NCBI GenBank assembly: GCA_963837485.1 | Contig: CAWINP010000004.1 | Coordinates: 1-64,000, forward strand | Direction of reading: 5' to 3' | From: Solirubrobacter sp963837485 | GTDB lineage: Bacteria; Actinomycetota; Thermoleophilia; Solirubrobacterales; Solirubrobacteraceae | Length of the DNA: 64,000 nt | Shown: positions 9,541 through 17,007 of the stretch, piece by piece | Numbering within the stretch: the first letter of the stretch is position 1 | Layout: the number at the start of each line of letters is the position of its first letter | Made by a program: the position numbers and the translations under genes | Notes under the pieces: model-generated | Seen by the model: the letters and a program-made list of their open reading frames with translations, nothing else | What the model was told of the DNA's origin: nothing | Databases searched by the model: none

Positions 9541-10701
9541 TGCCTTCGCGGTTCCGCAAGTCGAGGACACCGAGCATCTACGTGGCTCACGAGCTGGATT
9601 GTCCCGCTCACGCAGGCGGAAGGGCCGCGCTGTCGCTGCTCGCCGTCGTTCCGAGGGCGTCGGCGGCATCCGGTCACGGGCAAGCCGCTCTGGAGCCCGA
9701 CCAGCAAGAACCGGTCCGAGATCCTGACCTGGCTGGCTGACGCCGAACTCGCCGCGGAGGCTTCGGCCTCTGAGCCGCACGCCCGCGCGTCGCTCGAAAC
9801 GCTCGGCGACCAGTGGCTCGACGGCGTCGAAGCCGGTGTCATCGGCCGGCGCCGGGGCAAGGGCAAGCCCTACTCGGAGACCACGATCGCGAGCTACCGC
9901 CGCTCCTGGAATCACGTCATCCGTCCGGAGTTCGGGCCGATGGTCGCCGATGAGATCAGCGAGGTCGAGTGGCAGATGTGGGTCGACCAGCTGAGCCGCG
10001 AGGGCCTCTCGCGCTCCCGCATCGCGAACCACGTCGCCGTGATCTCGTCCATCTACACGTGGGCGCTGTCGCCGAGCCGCCGGTTCGTCACGCGCAACCC
10101 GATGCGCATGGTCGAGCTGCCACCGAACGACGAGAAGTCCCGGCTGCGCGTCGCCCTGGTGCCCGAGGCCGAGCAGCTTCTCGCCGCATTGACGCCCGAG
10201 GACCGTGTCCCGTACGCGCTCGCGTGTTACTCGGGGCTGCGCCGGTCGGAGATCCACCGGCTCGAATGGCCCGAGGTCCTCCAGGACGGAAAGATCGCCA
10301 GCCATGTGCTCGTGCTGCGCTCCAAGAGCGAGGCCGGCACGCAGCGCCGGCCGCCGATCGCCGAGCCGCTCCAGCAGATCCTCCGCGAGGCATGGCTGCG
10401 GCAGGGTCGACCGACGTCCGGCCCGGTCTGCGAGCGCTCCGTGATGTCCGGCAAGCTCGCCGCCGCGGCAACGTCGGCGTGGGACGCCGCCGGTCTGAAC
10501 CGGATCACGCTGCACGAATGCCGCCACACCTACGCGTCGATGCTGATGGCCGCGCACTACACGCTGAAGGAGCTCATGGAGTACATGGGCCACAGCGACC
10601 TGCAGATGGTCAACCGCTACGTGAAGCTGCTCCCCCAGCCGCGCGACGACAACGCCGCGAATCGCCTCAACGCGTACTTGCGCGAGTCGCGCTCGGGATG
10701 A
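9541..10701 (+). CDS. Tyrosine recombinase (integrase), N-terminal frameshift
   Basis: This is a site-specific recombinase for element integration and excision. Catalytic residues are visible: the first Arg in YSGLRRSEIHRLEW, the H-x-x-R box in HECRHTYASMLMAA, and the late His and nucleophilic Tyr in YMGHSDLQMVNRYVKLL. The core-binding helical domain covers ETLGDQWLDGVEAGVIG to WALSPSRRFVTRNPMRM. The start is probably ATG 9541 (MPSRFRKSRTPSIYVAHELD), an arm-type DNA-binding N-terminus; the frame must change near 9610-9630 to reach RCRCSPSFRGRRRHPVTG. From there to 10701 the frame is open. With the shift repaired it would be ~386 residues, normal for the family. Its position beside the tRNA fragment supports the att assignment. 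Confidence 0.88.
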   Translation, partial: CLRGSASRGHRASTWLTSWIVPLTQAEGPRCRCSPSFRGRRRHPVTGKPLWSPTSKNRSEILTWLADAELAAEASASEPHARASLETLGDQWLDGVEAGVIGRRRGKGKPYSETTIASYRRSWNHVIRPEFGPMVADEISEVEWQMWVDQLSREGLSRSRIANHVAVISSIYTWALSPSRRFVTRNPMRMVELPPNDEKSRLRVALVPEAEQLLAALTPEDRVPYALACYSGLRRSEIHRLEWPEVLQDGKIASHVLVLRSKSEAGTQRRPPIAEPLQQILREAWLRQGRPTSGPVCERSVMSGKLAAAATSAWDAAGLNRITLHECRHTYASMLMAAHYTLKELMEYMGHSDLQMVNRYVKLLPQPRDDNAANRLNAYLRESRSG

Positions 10702-10771
10702 TCGGCGGGCTTGCGTCGTCCTCAGTCGCAGCAGATGGGAGCGATGGCCTACCTGCGCCGCAGCGAATCCG

Positions 10772-10987
10772 CTACGCGGCCTGGAGCGTCTCGGCGGAGG
10801 CCGTCGGCGCAGGCAGCACCTGACCGAGACCGGTCATCTCCTCGACGTAGACGTCGAGGGCTTCGCGAATGCGCTCCGCGACTTCCTCACGCGTCGTCCC
10901 GAGCGCGACCACGCCGGGCAGGTCCGGGAGGTAGGCGCCCCACGCACCGTCCTCGTCGCGTTCGTAGATCACGAGGTATTCGTTCAT
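10772..10987 (-). CDS. hicB: HicB-family antitoxin
   Basis: This is a 71-residue protein with the HicB partial RNase-H fold signature: YLVIYERDEDGAWGAYLPDL, then PGVVALGTTREEVAERIREA and a C-terminal helix LDVYVEEM. It should neutralise HicA and repress the operon, although no separate DNA-binding domain is visible. Its ATG overlaps the TGA of the upstream hicA (ATGA). The toxin-first order is typical for hicAB. Confidence 0.9.
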   Translation of the reverse strand: MNEYLVIYERDEDGAWGAYLPDLPGVVALGTTREEVAERIREALDVYVEEMTGLGQVLPAPTASAETLQAA

Positions 10988-11184
10988 CGCAGGTCTTCCA
11001 GTCCGCTTGCTCGTCGGATGCTAGAGAGCGTTCCTACAGGGACGTTATCGCTGTTCTTGCCAGCGACCACGATTCGCTGCGGCTCACCGGGTTTGGCCCA
11101 GAGCTCGTGCGAACCGCGCTGCCTGAGGACGGTCCAGCCCGCAGCTCGCAGTGCTACTCGGACTTCCGAGTACTTCTTAGGCAT
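10984..11184 (-). CDS. hicA: HicA-family mRNA interferase toxin
   Basis: The protein has 66 residues with a double-stranded-RNA-binding-like fold: KKYSEVRVALRAAGWTVLRQ, then RGSHELWAKPGEPQRIVV. The histidine in GSH is the catalytic residue of HicA RNases. I chose ATG at 11184 (MPKKYSEV) because the in-frame upstream extension to 11253 does not resemble the family. It is coupled to hicB by ATGA. The pair lies in the mobile island, where such modules commonly stabilise elements. Confidence 0.88.
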   Translation of the reverse strand: MPKKYSEVRVALRAAGWTVLRQRGSHELWAKPGEPQRIVVAGKNSDNVPVGTLSSIRRASGLEDLR

Positions 11185-11405
11185 CCAACGCGAAGGGTAT
11201 GCAACACGCCGGATCGACTCGCACGGACGACCTGCAACGTGACAGTCATCCACTTCCAGACCCCGTCGGCTCCTGGAACACGTCGTCCTTCGCCGACCAG
11301 CCCATGTCGCTCACGCTCGCACCGATCTGATCTCCCCCGACGTCTCGGACTGCGGCTGCGCCGCGCGTACTGTTGACGTTGTGACGAGCCGACGCTGCAC
11401 CACCG

Positions 11406-11591
11406 CTAGCGCCAGTCGTCCCGCAGCTGCTCGATGACCTCGCGCGCGCCTGCTCCACCTTCAACGCTGCCGCGGTGCTTGGCGAGCAGGTTTTCGACAC
11501 GCTGCGACTCGACCGGTCGAGGATCGATTGGCTGCTTCGTGCCCTCGCCGTCCGGCATACGATCAAGATCCCGCTCAGCGCCTCGCGCCAC
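11406..11591 (-). CDS. Small hypothetical protein, possibly an antitoxin remnant
   Basis: The frame encodes up to 61 residues ending VENLLAKHRGSVEGGAGARE, VIEQLRDDWR. The amphipathic C-terminal half looks like the toxin-wrapping tail of VapB- or Phd-type antitoxins, but no DNA-binding domain is recognisable and no toxin follows. It could be a leftover 3' end. Confidence 0.3.
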   Translation of the reverse strand: MARGAERDLDRMPDGEGTKQPIDPRPVESQRVENLLAKHRGSVEGGAGAREVIEQLRDDWR

Positions 11592-11627
11592 GCGCGAAGC
11601 CTACGCCGCGCGACCAACGCCGAGCCT

Positions 11628-11745
11628 GAGCGCCAACGCGCCAGCAACGACGAACTCGCTAAAGCTTCAGCGCCGAGCTGCCGATGATGTGATTACAAGT
11701 CGCCGGAAGGCGGCTCTCGTCGTTCTATGCCGGCACCTCGCGGCC
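11628..11745. repeat. Copy A of a ~110-bp imperfect direct repeat in the island
   Basis: The segment begins gagcgccaacgcgccagca and ends in a GC-rich hairpin (gccggaaggcggc) plus tcgttct and tgcc. The same order of blocks occurs at 13912-14035. Both copies sit just beyond the 3' end of a helix-turn-helix gene on the minus strand, so the repeat covers the downstream region and 3' end of that gene. Confidence 0.55.
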
Positions 11746-12006
11746 ACGCAGTCCGGGGCGGAAGGGCGTGAGCGAGCCTCCGACCGGAGGCATGACGAGG
11801 TGCGCGTTGCGCTGCAGCCATTTCTCGATCTCGGCAACCGGAATCAGTACGAGCTGTCCGCTGCGGACGACGCGGAGCTCCGCCTGGACGTTCCGCTCGA
11901 AGTGACTGACGCTCATGCCGAGTGACGCTGCTGCCTCTTCGCGGGTGAGCGCGAACCTGGGCACGGCCTGGAGCGGGCGGCGCGGACCCGCCTTGGGCAT
12001 GTTCAC
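11725..12006 (-). CDS. Excisionase-like helix-turn-helix protein
   Basis: A 93-residue protein with RFALTREEAAASLGMSVSHF, a MerR/Xis-type helix-turn-helix in which the second helix carries the recognition face, then ELRVVRSGQLVLIPVAEIEK and WLQRNAHLV. This is the layout of small excision/transcription factors that bind beside att sites. The start is GTG 12006, or ATG 12000 two codons in. It lies 1.3 kb beyond the integrase on the opposite strand, and a role in excision or regulation of the island is likely. A broken copy of its 3' end is found at 13990-14102. Confidence 0.75.
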   Translation of the reverse strand: MNMPKAGPRRPLQAVPRFALTREEAAASLGMSVSHFERNVQAELRVVRSGQLVLIPVAEIEKWLQRNAHLVMPPVGGSLTPFRPGLRGREVPA

Positions 12007-12099
12007 CGCCCCCTGAACTCGCCGGCATGCATAGATTGCTGTCGTCGCGAGCGCCTGCGCGCCCCGCGAGGTGACACGCAGCCGCTCAGCTCTCGCGGT

Positions 12100-12142
12100 T
12101 GCACAAGTTGCGCAAGTTGCGGTATACGGTTACCGTGTTGGT
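12100..12142 (+). promoter_or_regulatory. Promoter/operator with tandem AAGTTGC repeats before the antitoxin gene
   Basis: Just before ATG 12143 lies ttgcacaagttgcgcaagttgcg with two copies of (g)caagttgcg, followed by tatacg and ggttaccg. The tatacg could be a -10 element with ttgcac or ttgcgc near -35. The tandem repeats would suit autoregulation by the encoded antitoxin. No Shine-Dalgarno is visible, so the mRNA may be nearly leaderless. Confidence 0.5.
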
Positions 12143-12775
12143 ATGGACGTCAGACTGCGCCCCGGGGACTATCTCGCGACGGAGGAGCGGCTGGCGTCTG
12201 AAATCTCTCGGTCGCTGGGCGACGGTCCATTCACCGCCAAGGAGCTCGCCGCGAGGCTGGTTTCGCTCGACGATCCTTCCGCACTGATCGGCGCCTTCGA
12301 CGAGGCGCTCTCGCGCGCCGCTGCCGCAGCCGAGACGGACGAGCTCGACGACGCGCTCTGGGGTCCGCCGCCGACGGCCGACGAGCTCACCGCCACGCGC
12401 CGAGATGCGCTCGTCGCGCATCAAGACGCGCTCCGTTCCGTCCTCGCGAACTCGCTCACGCGCAAGGAGACCGCGGAGTTGCTTGGCGTGACACCGCAGG
12501 CGGTCTCCAAGCGCCACGCCGCCGGCGCGCTCGTCGCGATCTCCCGCGGCCGCGAGCACCGCTTCCCCGAGTGGCAGTTCCACGACGGCGGAACGCTTCC
12601 CGGACTCGCCGACGTCATCCACGCCTACCCGGGCGGAGCGCTCGCGTTGAGCTCGTGGGCCGTGGCGCCCAATCCAGACCTGAATCACGTATCCCCCGCC
12701 GCCGCGCTCACCCGGCCAGGCGGCGTCCAGCGAGTGCTCGAGACCGTCCAAGCGCTCACCGCTGACGCGTGGTAG
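12143..12775 (+). CDS. MbcA/ParS/Xre-type antitoxin-like protein, orphan
   Basis: The central part LTRKETAELLGVTPQAVSKR is a helix-turn-helix. The C-terminal third (GLADVIHAYPGGALALSSWA ... TRPGGVQRVLETVQALTADAW) resembles the DUF2384 toxin-binding domain of MbcA/ParS antitoxins, including the W..NP.L block. The ~100-residue N-terminal half is helical and acidic. I start it at ATG 12143 because the tandem repeats and -10-like sequence lie immediately upstream. The expected RES-domain toxin is absent: 60 bp later a truncated VOC gene begins. So it is an orphan, perhaps separated from its toxin by the deletion that truncated the VOC gene. Confidence 0.65.
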   Translation: MDVRLRPGDYLATEERLASEISRSLGDGPFTAKELAARLVSLDDPSALIGAFDEALSRAAAAAETDELDDALWGPPPTADELTATRRDALVAHQDALRSVLANSLTRKETAELLGVTPQAVSKRHAAGALVAISRGREHRFPEWQFHDGGTLPGLADVIHAYPGGALALSSWAVAPNPDLNHVSPAAALTRPGGVQRVLETVQALTADAW

Positions 12776-12833
12776 CGCCTCTGCGCGATCCGCCGGCCAC
12801 GTTGGCAGCGGATCCGCCGACCCCGCCGCCTGC

Positions 12834-13220
12834 ATGCTGGTCGGCGAGCACGCCTTCGTCATGCTGCTCAGCCGCGGGAGGTTCGCGGAGGTCGCGAAGC
12901 TGCCGATCGCCGATCCCACCACGCACACGCTGGCGCTGTACTGCTTCAGCGTGTCATCCCGCGATGAGGTCGATACGGTCAGCGCCGCCGCGCTCGCGGC
13001 GGGCGGCTCGGAGGCGGATGACGCCGAGGACTACGGCTTCATGTACTCACGCAGCTTCTTCGACCTCGACGGCCACGGCTGGCAGGTCATGTGGATGGAC
13101 CCGGCGGCGGCGGCGCAGGGCCCCGAGGAGCCGGGTCCGGTCAATCTGGTCGGCGACGACCCGAACGCCGCCGTCGACCTCCGCTTGCGCCCCCGCTACG
13201 AGACCACCGACCAGAACTGA
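12834..13220 (+). pseudogene. VOC/glyoxalase-family protein lacking its first ~45 residues
   Basis: The visible chain starts MLVGEHAFVMLLSRGRFAEV and continues HTLALYCFSVSSRDEVDTVS, DYGFMYSRSFFDLDGHGWQV, MWMDP. This is the second strand onward of a VOC-fold protein of the PhnB/lactoylglutathione-lyase-like type. Relatives have ~45 residues before MLVGEH containing the first beta-alpha-beta unit; here the sequence before 12830 is unrelated. It is 10 bp upstream of the dihydrofolate-reductase-like gene, with which it probably formed an operon. The truncation marks a recombination joint near 12776-12830. Confidence 0.7.
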
Positions 13221-13230
13221 GGAATCAGCC

Positions 13231-13872
13231 ATGTCACGCACCCGAGTCCACAGCTTCGCCGTATCGCTCGACGGCTTCGCCACGGGCGAGGGTCAGAGTC
13301 TGGAATCACCGTTCGGTCATGCGGGCGGGCGGCTTCACGTGTGGATGCTCGCCACCCGATACGGCCACAGGATGCTGGGCAAGGACGGCGGGGGCGGTGG
13401 CGTCGACGACGCGTTCGCCCAGCGCTTCCTCCCCGGCATCGGCGCCGAGATCATGGGTGCCGGCAAGTTCGGCCCGCCCGGGTGGCAGGACGACCCGGAG
13501 TGGACGGGATGGTGGGGTCCCAACCCGCCGATGCACACGCCGACGTTCGTCCTCACCCACCGTCCCCGCCCGTCGATCGAGATGGAGGGCGGCACCACGT
13601 TCCACTTCCTCGACGCCTCGCCCGCCGAGGCGCTCGAGCAAGCCCGGAAGGCCGCGGACGGCCAGGACGTGCGTATTGGCGGCGGCCCGACCGTCGTCCG
13701 CGACTTCCTCGCCGCCGGGCTCGTCGACCACCTGCACGCAGCGATCGTCCCGATCGTGCTCGGCCGGGGCGTTCGGCTGTGGGACGGGCTGGAAGGCCTG
13801 GAAGACGACTACGAGGTCGAAGCCACGTCCTCGCCCAGCGGCGTCACCCACGTGACGTTCAACCGCCCGTAG
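13231..13872 (+). CDS. Dihydrofolate-reductase/RibD C-terminal-like protein
   Basis: A 213-residue protein of the RibD_C/DHFR-like fold. It begins TRVHSFAVSLDGFATGEGQS, typical of the family's 'SLDGF' first strand, then has GAEIMGAGKFG, PTFVLTHRPRPSIEMEGGTT, the nucleotide-binding DVRIGGGPTVVRDFLAAGL and VDHLHAAIVPIVLGRGVRLW. These proteins are NADPH-dependent reductases or unassigned relatives; the substrate is unknown. The start at ATG 13231 follows gaggaatc. It lies downstream of the truncated VOC gene, a combination often found together in actinobacteria. Confidence 0.85.
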   Translation: MSRTRVHSFAVSLDGFATGEGQSLESPFGHAGGRLHVWMLATRYGHRMLGKDGGGGGVDDAFAQRFLPGIGAEIMGAGKFGPPGWQDDPEWTGWWGPNPPMHTPTFVLTHRPRPSIEMEGGTTFHFLDASPAEALEQARKAADGQDVRIGGGPTVVRDFLAAGLVDHLHAAIVPIVLGRGVRLWDGLEGLEDDYEVEATSSPSGVTHVTFNRP

Positions 13873-13911
13873 ACGCGAAACAGATGCCGCCGGAGCGGGA
13901 GCGCACGCCGA

Positions 13912-14035
13912 CCGATGAGCGCCAACGCGCCAGCATCGATCAAGCCGCTCAAGTTCCCGACGGCGATTGCCGATAAGACGAACACGAGCCGCCTTCGGGG
14001 CGGCTCTTTTCGTTCTTGGTGCCTCGACGAGGAAG
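13912..14035. repeat. Copy B of the ~110-bp island repeat
   Basis: It opens gagcgccaacgcgccagca, as copy A at 11628 does, and carries the matching tgccgat..., hairpin ...ggcggctct, tcgttct and tgcc blocks in the same order. The plus-strand reading ERQRAS.. also occurs in both copies. It overlaps a terminator and the 3' remnant of a helix-turn-helix gene. Confidence 0.55.
13986..14014. terminator. Rho-independent terminator
   Basis: gagccgcc, a ttcgg loop, ggcggctc and then ttttcg form an 8-bp GC-rich stem followed by a T run on the plus strand. It would end transcription of the dihydrofolate-reductase-like gene that stops at 13872. Confidence 0.75.
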
Positions 14036-14102
14036 CGCGCATGCCTTCGCACCCAGCGCTTGAGCTCGTCCACCGGGATCAGGATCAGTGCGTCCGCTAC
14101 TC
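13990..14102 (-). pseudogene. 3' remnant of an excisionase-like helix-turn-helix gene
   Basis: On the minus strand the segment reads ADALILIPVDELKRWVRRHA, RFLVEAPRTKRAAPKAARV. This parallels the C-terminal half of the intact protein at 11725-12006 (SGQLVLIPVAEIEKWLQRNA, HLVMPPV). The helix-turn-helix half is missing, because the sequence upstream is now the 3' end of the cytochrome c gene. It fits a second, decayed element scar. Confidence 0.6.
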
Positions 14103-14867
14103 GAGCGTCTTCAGGTAGGCGACGAGTGCGCGCAGCTGAGCCTGGGGGATGATGCCGCCCCAGTGCGGCATGCTCACGATGGGCGGTCTTCCGATCACGC
14201 TGCCCGAGCGGATGACGGCAAGGATCTTCTCGTCCGTGTTGAACTCCTTGCGGAAGTCGGGGCCCGCCAGTGACGGGATCGTCTTGTCCGTGGCTCGCGG
14301 GTTCGGGACGCCGCCCAGACCGTTGGGGCCGTGGCAGTTGATGCAGCCGTAGCTGGTGTAGAGCGCAGCGCCTTCGACCGCGTCGCCCTGGCCCTTGGGG
14401 ATCGGCGGTGGCTCCGCCGTCGGCACCTTCGGCAGACCGGCGCGCAGGTAGGCGATCAGGTCCGAGACTTGCGTGCTCGAGATGATCGGACCCCAAACCG
14501 GCATGAACGGCTGGGTCGGGTTCGCGGACTCGCCGAGGCCGTGGTCGATGATCGACCGCAGTTCGGCCGGAGTCAGGCTCTTGGCGACTGAGGTGAGTTC
14601 CGGCACGGCCGGTGCGACGCCTCCCCGGCCTTGCTCGCCGTGGCACTTGGCGCAGGCGAACTGCACGAAGTCGTGGGCGCCCGCGGCGACGTGCGGATCG
14701 ATCGGCGCGGCGGGCGCAGGCGCGGCCGTCGCGATGGCCTTCGTGTTGCTCTTCGGCCGCGTGCCGAGGTCCGCGGCGATGCCGACAAGGCCGCCGAGGC
14801 CGACCAGCACCGCTGCGGCGAGCGCGACCGCCAGCCGATGGCGCGTGCGTCCTGGTTGGTCTGACAT
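14097..14867 (-). CDS. Diheme c-type cytochrome
   Basis: A 256-residue exported protein with one N-terminal hydrophobic segment (LAVALAAAVLVGLGGLVGIA) and two heme-binding motifs, CAKCH near residue 74 and CINCH near residue 174. Each is followed by a cytochrome c fold with a distal methionine candidate (PFMPVWG and VSMPHWG). It is probably a membrane-anchored electron carrier outside the cytoplasm. It lies 12 bp downstream of a membrane/Usp-like gene in the same operon. No oxidase or reductase subunit is adjacent, so its partner is unknown. Confidence 0.9.
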   Translation of the reverse strand: MSDQPGRTRHRLAVALAAAVLVGLGGLVGIAADLGTRPKSNTKAIATAAPAPAAPIDPHVAAGAHDFVQFACAKCHGEQGRGGVAPAVPELTSVAKSLTPAELRSIIDHGLGESANPTQPFMPVWGPIISSTQVSDLIAYLRAGLPKVPTAEPPPIPKGQGDAVEGAALYTSYGCINCHGPNGLGGVPNPRATDKTIPSLAGPDFRKEFNTDEKILAVIRSGSVIGRPPIVSMPHWGGIIPQAQLRALVAYLKTLE

Positions 14868-14879
14868 CGCTGCCTTTCC

Positions 14880-15542
14880 TCAGAGACCGAGCGGTGCCGG
14901 GCCCTCATCGACGACGACGTCGCGGACGGGCACGTCGAGCTCTCGCGCGAGGTGCGCAAGCATGCGATTGGCCAGCCAGCTCCGGTGCCCGCCGGGCGGC
15001 AGCGCGATGATCACCTCGTCGGCCCCGAAGTCACGCAGCTCGTCTTCGATCGCGGCGAGCGGGTCGGCGTCTCCAACCTCCCCCTTGGCCTTAAAGCCAT
15101 GTGCCGCGGCCCACGCGAGCGAGCCCTCGAGCCGCTTGAGCGCCTCGTCACGCTCACGGTCGACGTCGGAGGCCCAGTAGTGGGACCGGGAGGCCAGGAT
15201 CGGGGCGAGCACGTCCAGCTCGACTGCGGCGCCTCGTGCCGTGAGCTCCTGGCGCAGCTCCTCACCGGCCAGCTGGGCGGTTGCCACGACGAGTACGTGG
15301 CTCGCGTCCGCTCTGGCGCCGTGCGGGTGCTCCTCATGCGTCGCGTCGCGCAACGGCGACCCCCGCTCGGAGTCTCGGCCGGCAAGCTCGAAGACCAGGC
15401 CGGCCGCGACCACGGCAGCGAGCATCACGACGCCGTACTCAGGGGATGTGAGCCAGCCGACCAGCACCGCGGCGCCGGCGCCCAGTCCCAGGGCGACGGT
15501 CATTCGGAACGCATCTCCCTCCGTCTTGAGCGGGATGCGCAT
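14880..15542 (-). CDS. Membrane protein with UspA-like domain
   Basis: About 220 residues. Two close membrane segments come first (VALGLGAGAAVLVGWL and YGVVMLAAVVAAGLVFELA), then a linker, and then a universal-stress-protein-like domain: SHVLVVATAQLAGEELRQEL at the first strand and GADEVIIALPPGGHRSWLAN, the family's nucleotide-site loop region, near the end. I chose ATG 15542 because ggaggactg precedes it by 12 bases and upstream residues look non-coding. It is the first gene of an operon with the cytochrome c gene. Function is inferred only from the fold; stress or redox sensing is possible. Confidence 0.75.
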   Translation of the reverse strand: MRIPLKTEGDAFRMTVALGLGAGAAVLVGWLTSPEYGVVMLAAVVAAGLVFELAGRDSERGSPLRDATHEEHPHGARADASHVLVVATAQLAGEELRQELTARGAAVELDVLAPILASRSHYWASDVDRERDEALKRLEGSLAWAAAHGFKAKGEVGDADPLAAIEDELRDFGADEVIIALPPGGHRSWLANRMLAHLARELDVPVRDVVVDEGPAPLGL

Positions 15543-15796
15543 GACGATCTGCAGTCCTCCTCCGATTGCCAATCGGACGTTCCAGCACAGCTTGCCGCTC
15601 GGCAGCCGTGATGTCGTCCGCCAGCACTCGAAACGTATGGCGGCGAGCGTGGCGCTGGCATCCGGTGCAACTACGGACACGCTGCTCGCGCGCGCGGACG
15701 CCGAGATCGGCGGCGGGGCATGTGCGCCGGCGCCACCGAGGTGCTCGATCTCAGCAGCGCCGGCGCGGCCAAGCGCCTGCCGTTCCGTTGCGGCGA

Positions 15797-16174
15797 CTAG
15801 CGAGCTTCTCGGATCTGGAGCAGGTTGCCGTCGTGGTCCTTGAACTGCGCGACGTAGCCCCAGGGGAACTCGAGCACGTCCGAGACGAACTCGACGCCGC
15901 GCGACTTCAGCTCCTCGACCGTCTTGCGGCAATCGTCGGTCGCGATCGTGATCGATGCCGGGGGGCGTCCCATCGCCGGCTCGGCCTTCCCCGGCGTCCC
16001 GGGCCAGAGAACCAGCATGAAGTCGTCCCCGTTGACGCCGACGGTCAGAAACCGCGGCCCGTCGGGGGTCGGGTTCTCGACGCGCTTCTCGAGGCCGAGG
16101 ACGTTCGTGTAGAAGTCGAGCGCCTTGTCCTGGTCGCTCACGAGCACGCTCGTGTAGAAGACCTTCTCCAGCAT
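15797..16174 (-). CDS. VOC-family protein (glyoxalase/dioxygenase fold)
   Basis: A 125-residue single-chain VOC protein: KVFYTSVLVSDQDKALDFYT opens the first module, and ASITIATDDCRKTVEELKSR and WGYVAQFKDHDGNLLQIREA the second. The D.DGN..Q.RE end carries the usual metal-ligand glutamate. The substrate cannot be told. It is monocistronic, with an ATG start after ggaggaa. Confidence 0.9.
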   Translation of the reverse strand: MLEKVFYTSVLVSDQDKALDFYTNVLGLEKRVENPTPDGPRFLTVGVNGDDFMLVLWPGTPGKAEPAMGRPPASITIATDDCRKTVEELKSRGVEFVSDVLEFPWGYVAQFKDHDGNLLQIREAR

Positions 16175-16298
16175 TGCGGTTCCTCCGATGTCGTGGTCAC
16201 TGCCCCCATGACAAGCGGCGAGCGGGAAATGTGACAGGCTCGGCGTCGGCGACTCCAGCCATAATCGCTGTCATGGTCCCACGCCACCCGCGACGTCC

Positions 16299-17006
16299 AT
16301 GGCTCGCCGCGGGGGCGCTCGATTGAGCACGCGGTCGCCATCGCTCGCAGTGACGGTCGCCATCGCCACGTTCGTTGCGGGGTGTGGCGGGCACAGGGGC
16401 GAGAGCGCACAGCGCGGAAGCGCGGATGCGCGGCCGGAAAGCGGAGGCACGCGGCTCGTCTTCGTCGGAGACTCGCTGGCGGCGGGACGCTTCGCCGACT
16501 CTCAGGACGGGGCGTTCCCCCAGCAGGTCGCCGCGGCGATGCGTGCCCGGCTGGAGGTGTTCGCGGTGCCCGGGGCGACGACCGCGCAGCTCGCCGCGCA
16601 GGCGGCTCCCCCGAGCGGGGATGTCGTGGTGGTAGAGGCTGGCACGAACGATTTCCTGTACCAGACCCCGCGGCGCCGGTTCGCAGACGACTACCGCGCC
16701 CTCGTCGCGAAGGTCGCGGCCGCATCACCCGGCGCCCGGCTCGTCTGCCTGACCATGTGGATCCCGAAAGACGCGGCCGGCCCGCCGCCGGCCAAGATCC
16801 CTGCCTCGTTCTATGACGCGACGATCCGGCGTGCATGCGCCGCGGGCGCCGTGGCGGACATCGCGCCGCTGTTCAACGCGCGGCCTCGTACGCGCGGGCC
16901 CGCGGGCCGCCCCACGTTCCTCGGGCCCGGCGATGCCTTCCACCCGAACTCCGCGGGCCATGCCGCGATCGCGCGCCTGATCGAGTCGCGGCTCCGCTCG
17001 TCCTAG
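16299..17006 (+). CDS. SGNH/GDSL-type esterase, predicted lipoprotein
   Basis: The family motifs are complete: block I FVGDSLAAG with the nucleophilic serine, block III VEAGTNDF, and block V GDAFHPNSAGH with the catalytic Asp-x-x-His. A hydrophobic leader ends in VAGCGG, a lipobox, so it should be anchored to the outer face of the membrane. Length is 235 residues from ATG 16299; TTG 16323 is also possible. Likely substrates are acyl esters or acetylated sugars; nothing nearby narrows this. Confidence 0.88.
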   Translation: MARRGGARLSTRSPSLAVTVAIATFVAGCGGHRGESAQRGSADARPESGGTRLVFVGDSLAAGRFADSQDGAFPQQVAAAMRARLEVFAVPGATTAQLAAQAAPPSGDVVVVEAGTNDFLYQTPRRRFADDYRALVAKVAAASPGARLVCLTMWIPKDAAGPPPAKIPASFYDATIRRACAAGAVADIAPLFNARPRTRGPAGRPTFLGPGDAFHPNSAGHAAIARLIESRLRSS

Positions 17007-17007
17007 C

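Noticed and set aside
15543..15796. Gap between Usp-like and VOC genes
   Set aside because: I saw no gene, RNA or strong hairpin there. It probably contains the promoter of the Usp-cytochrome operon.
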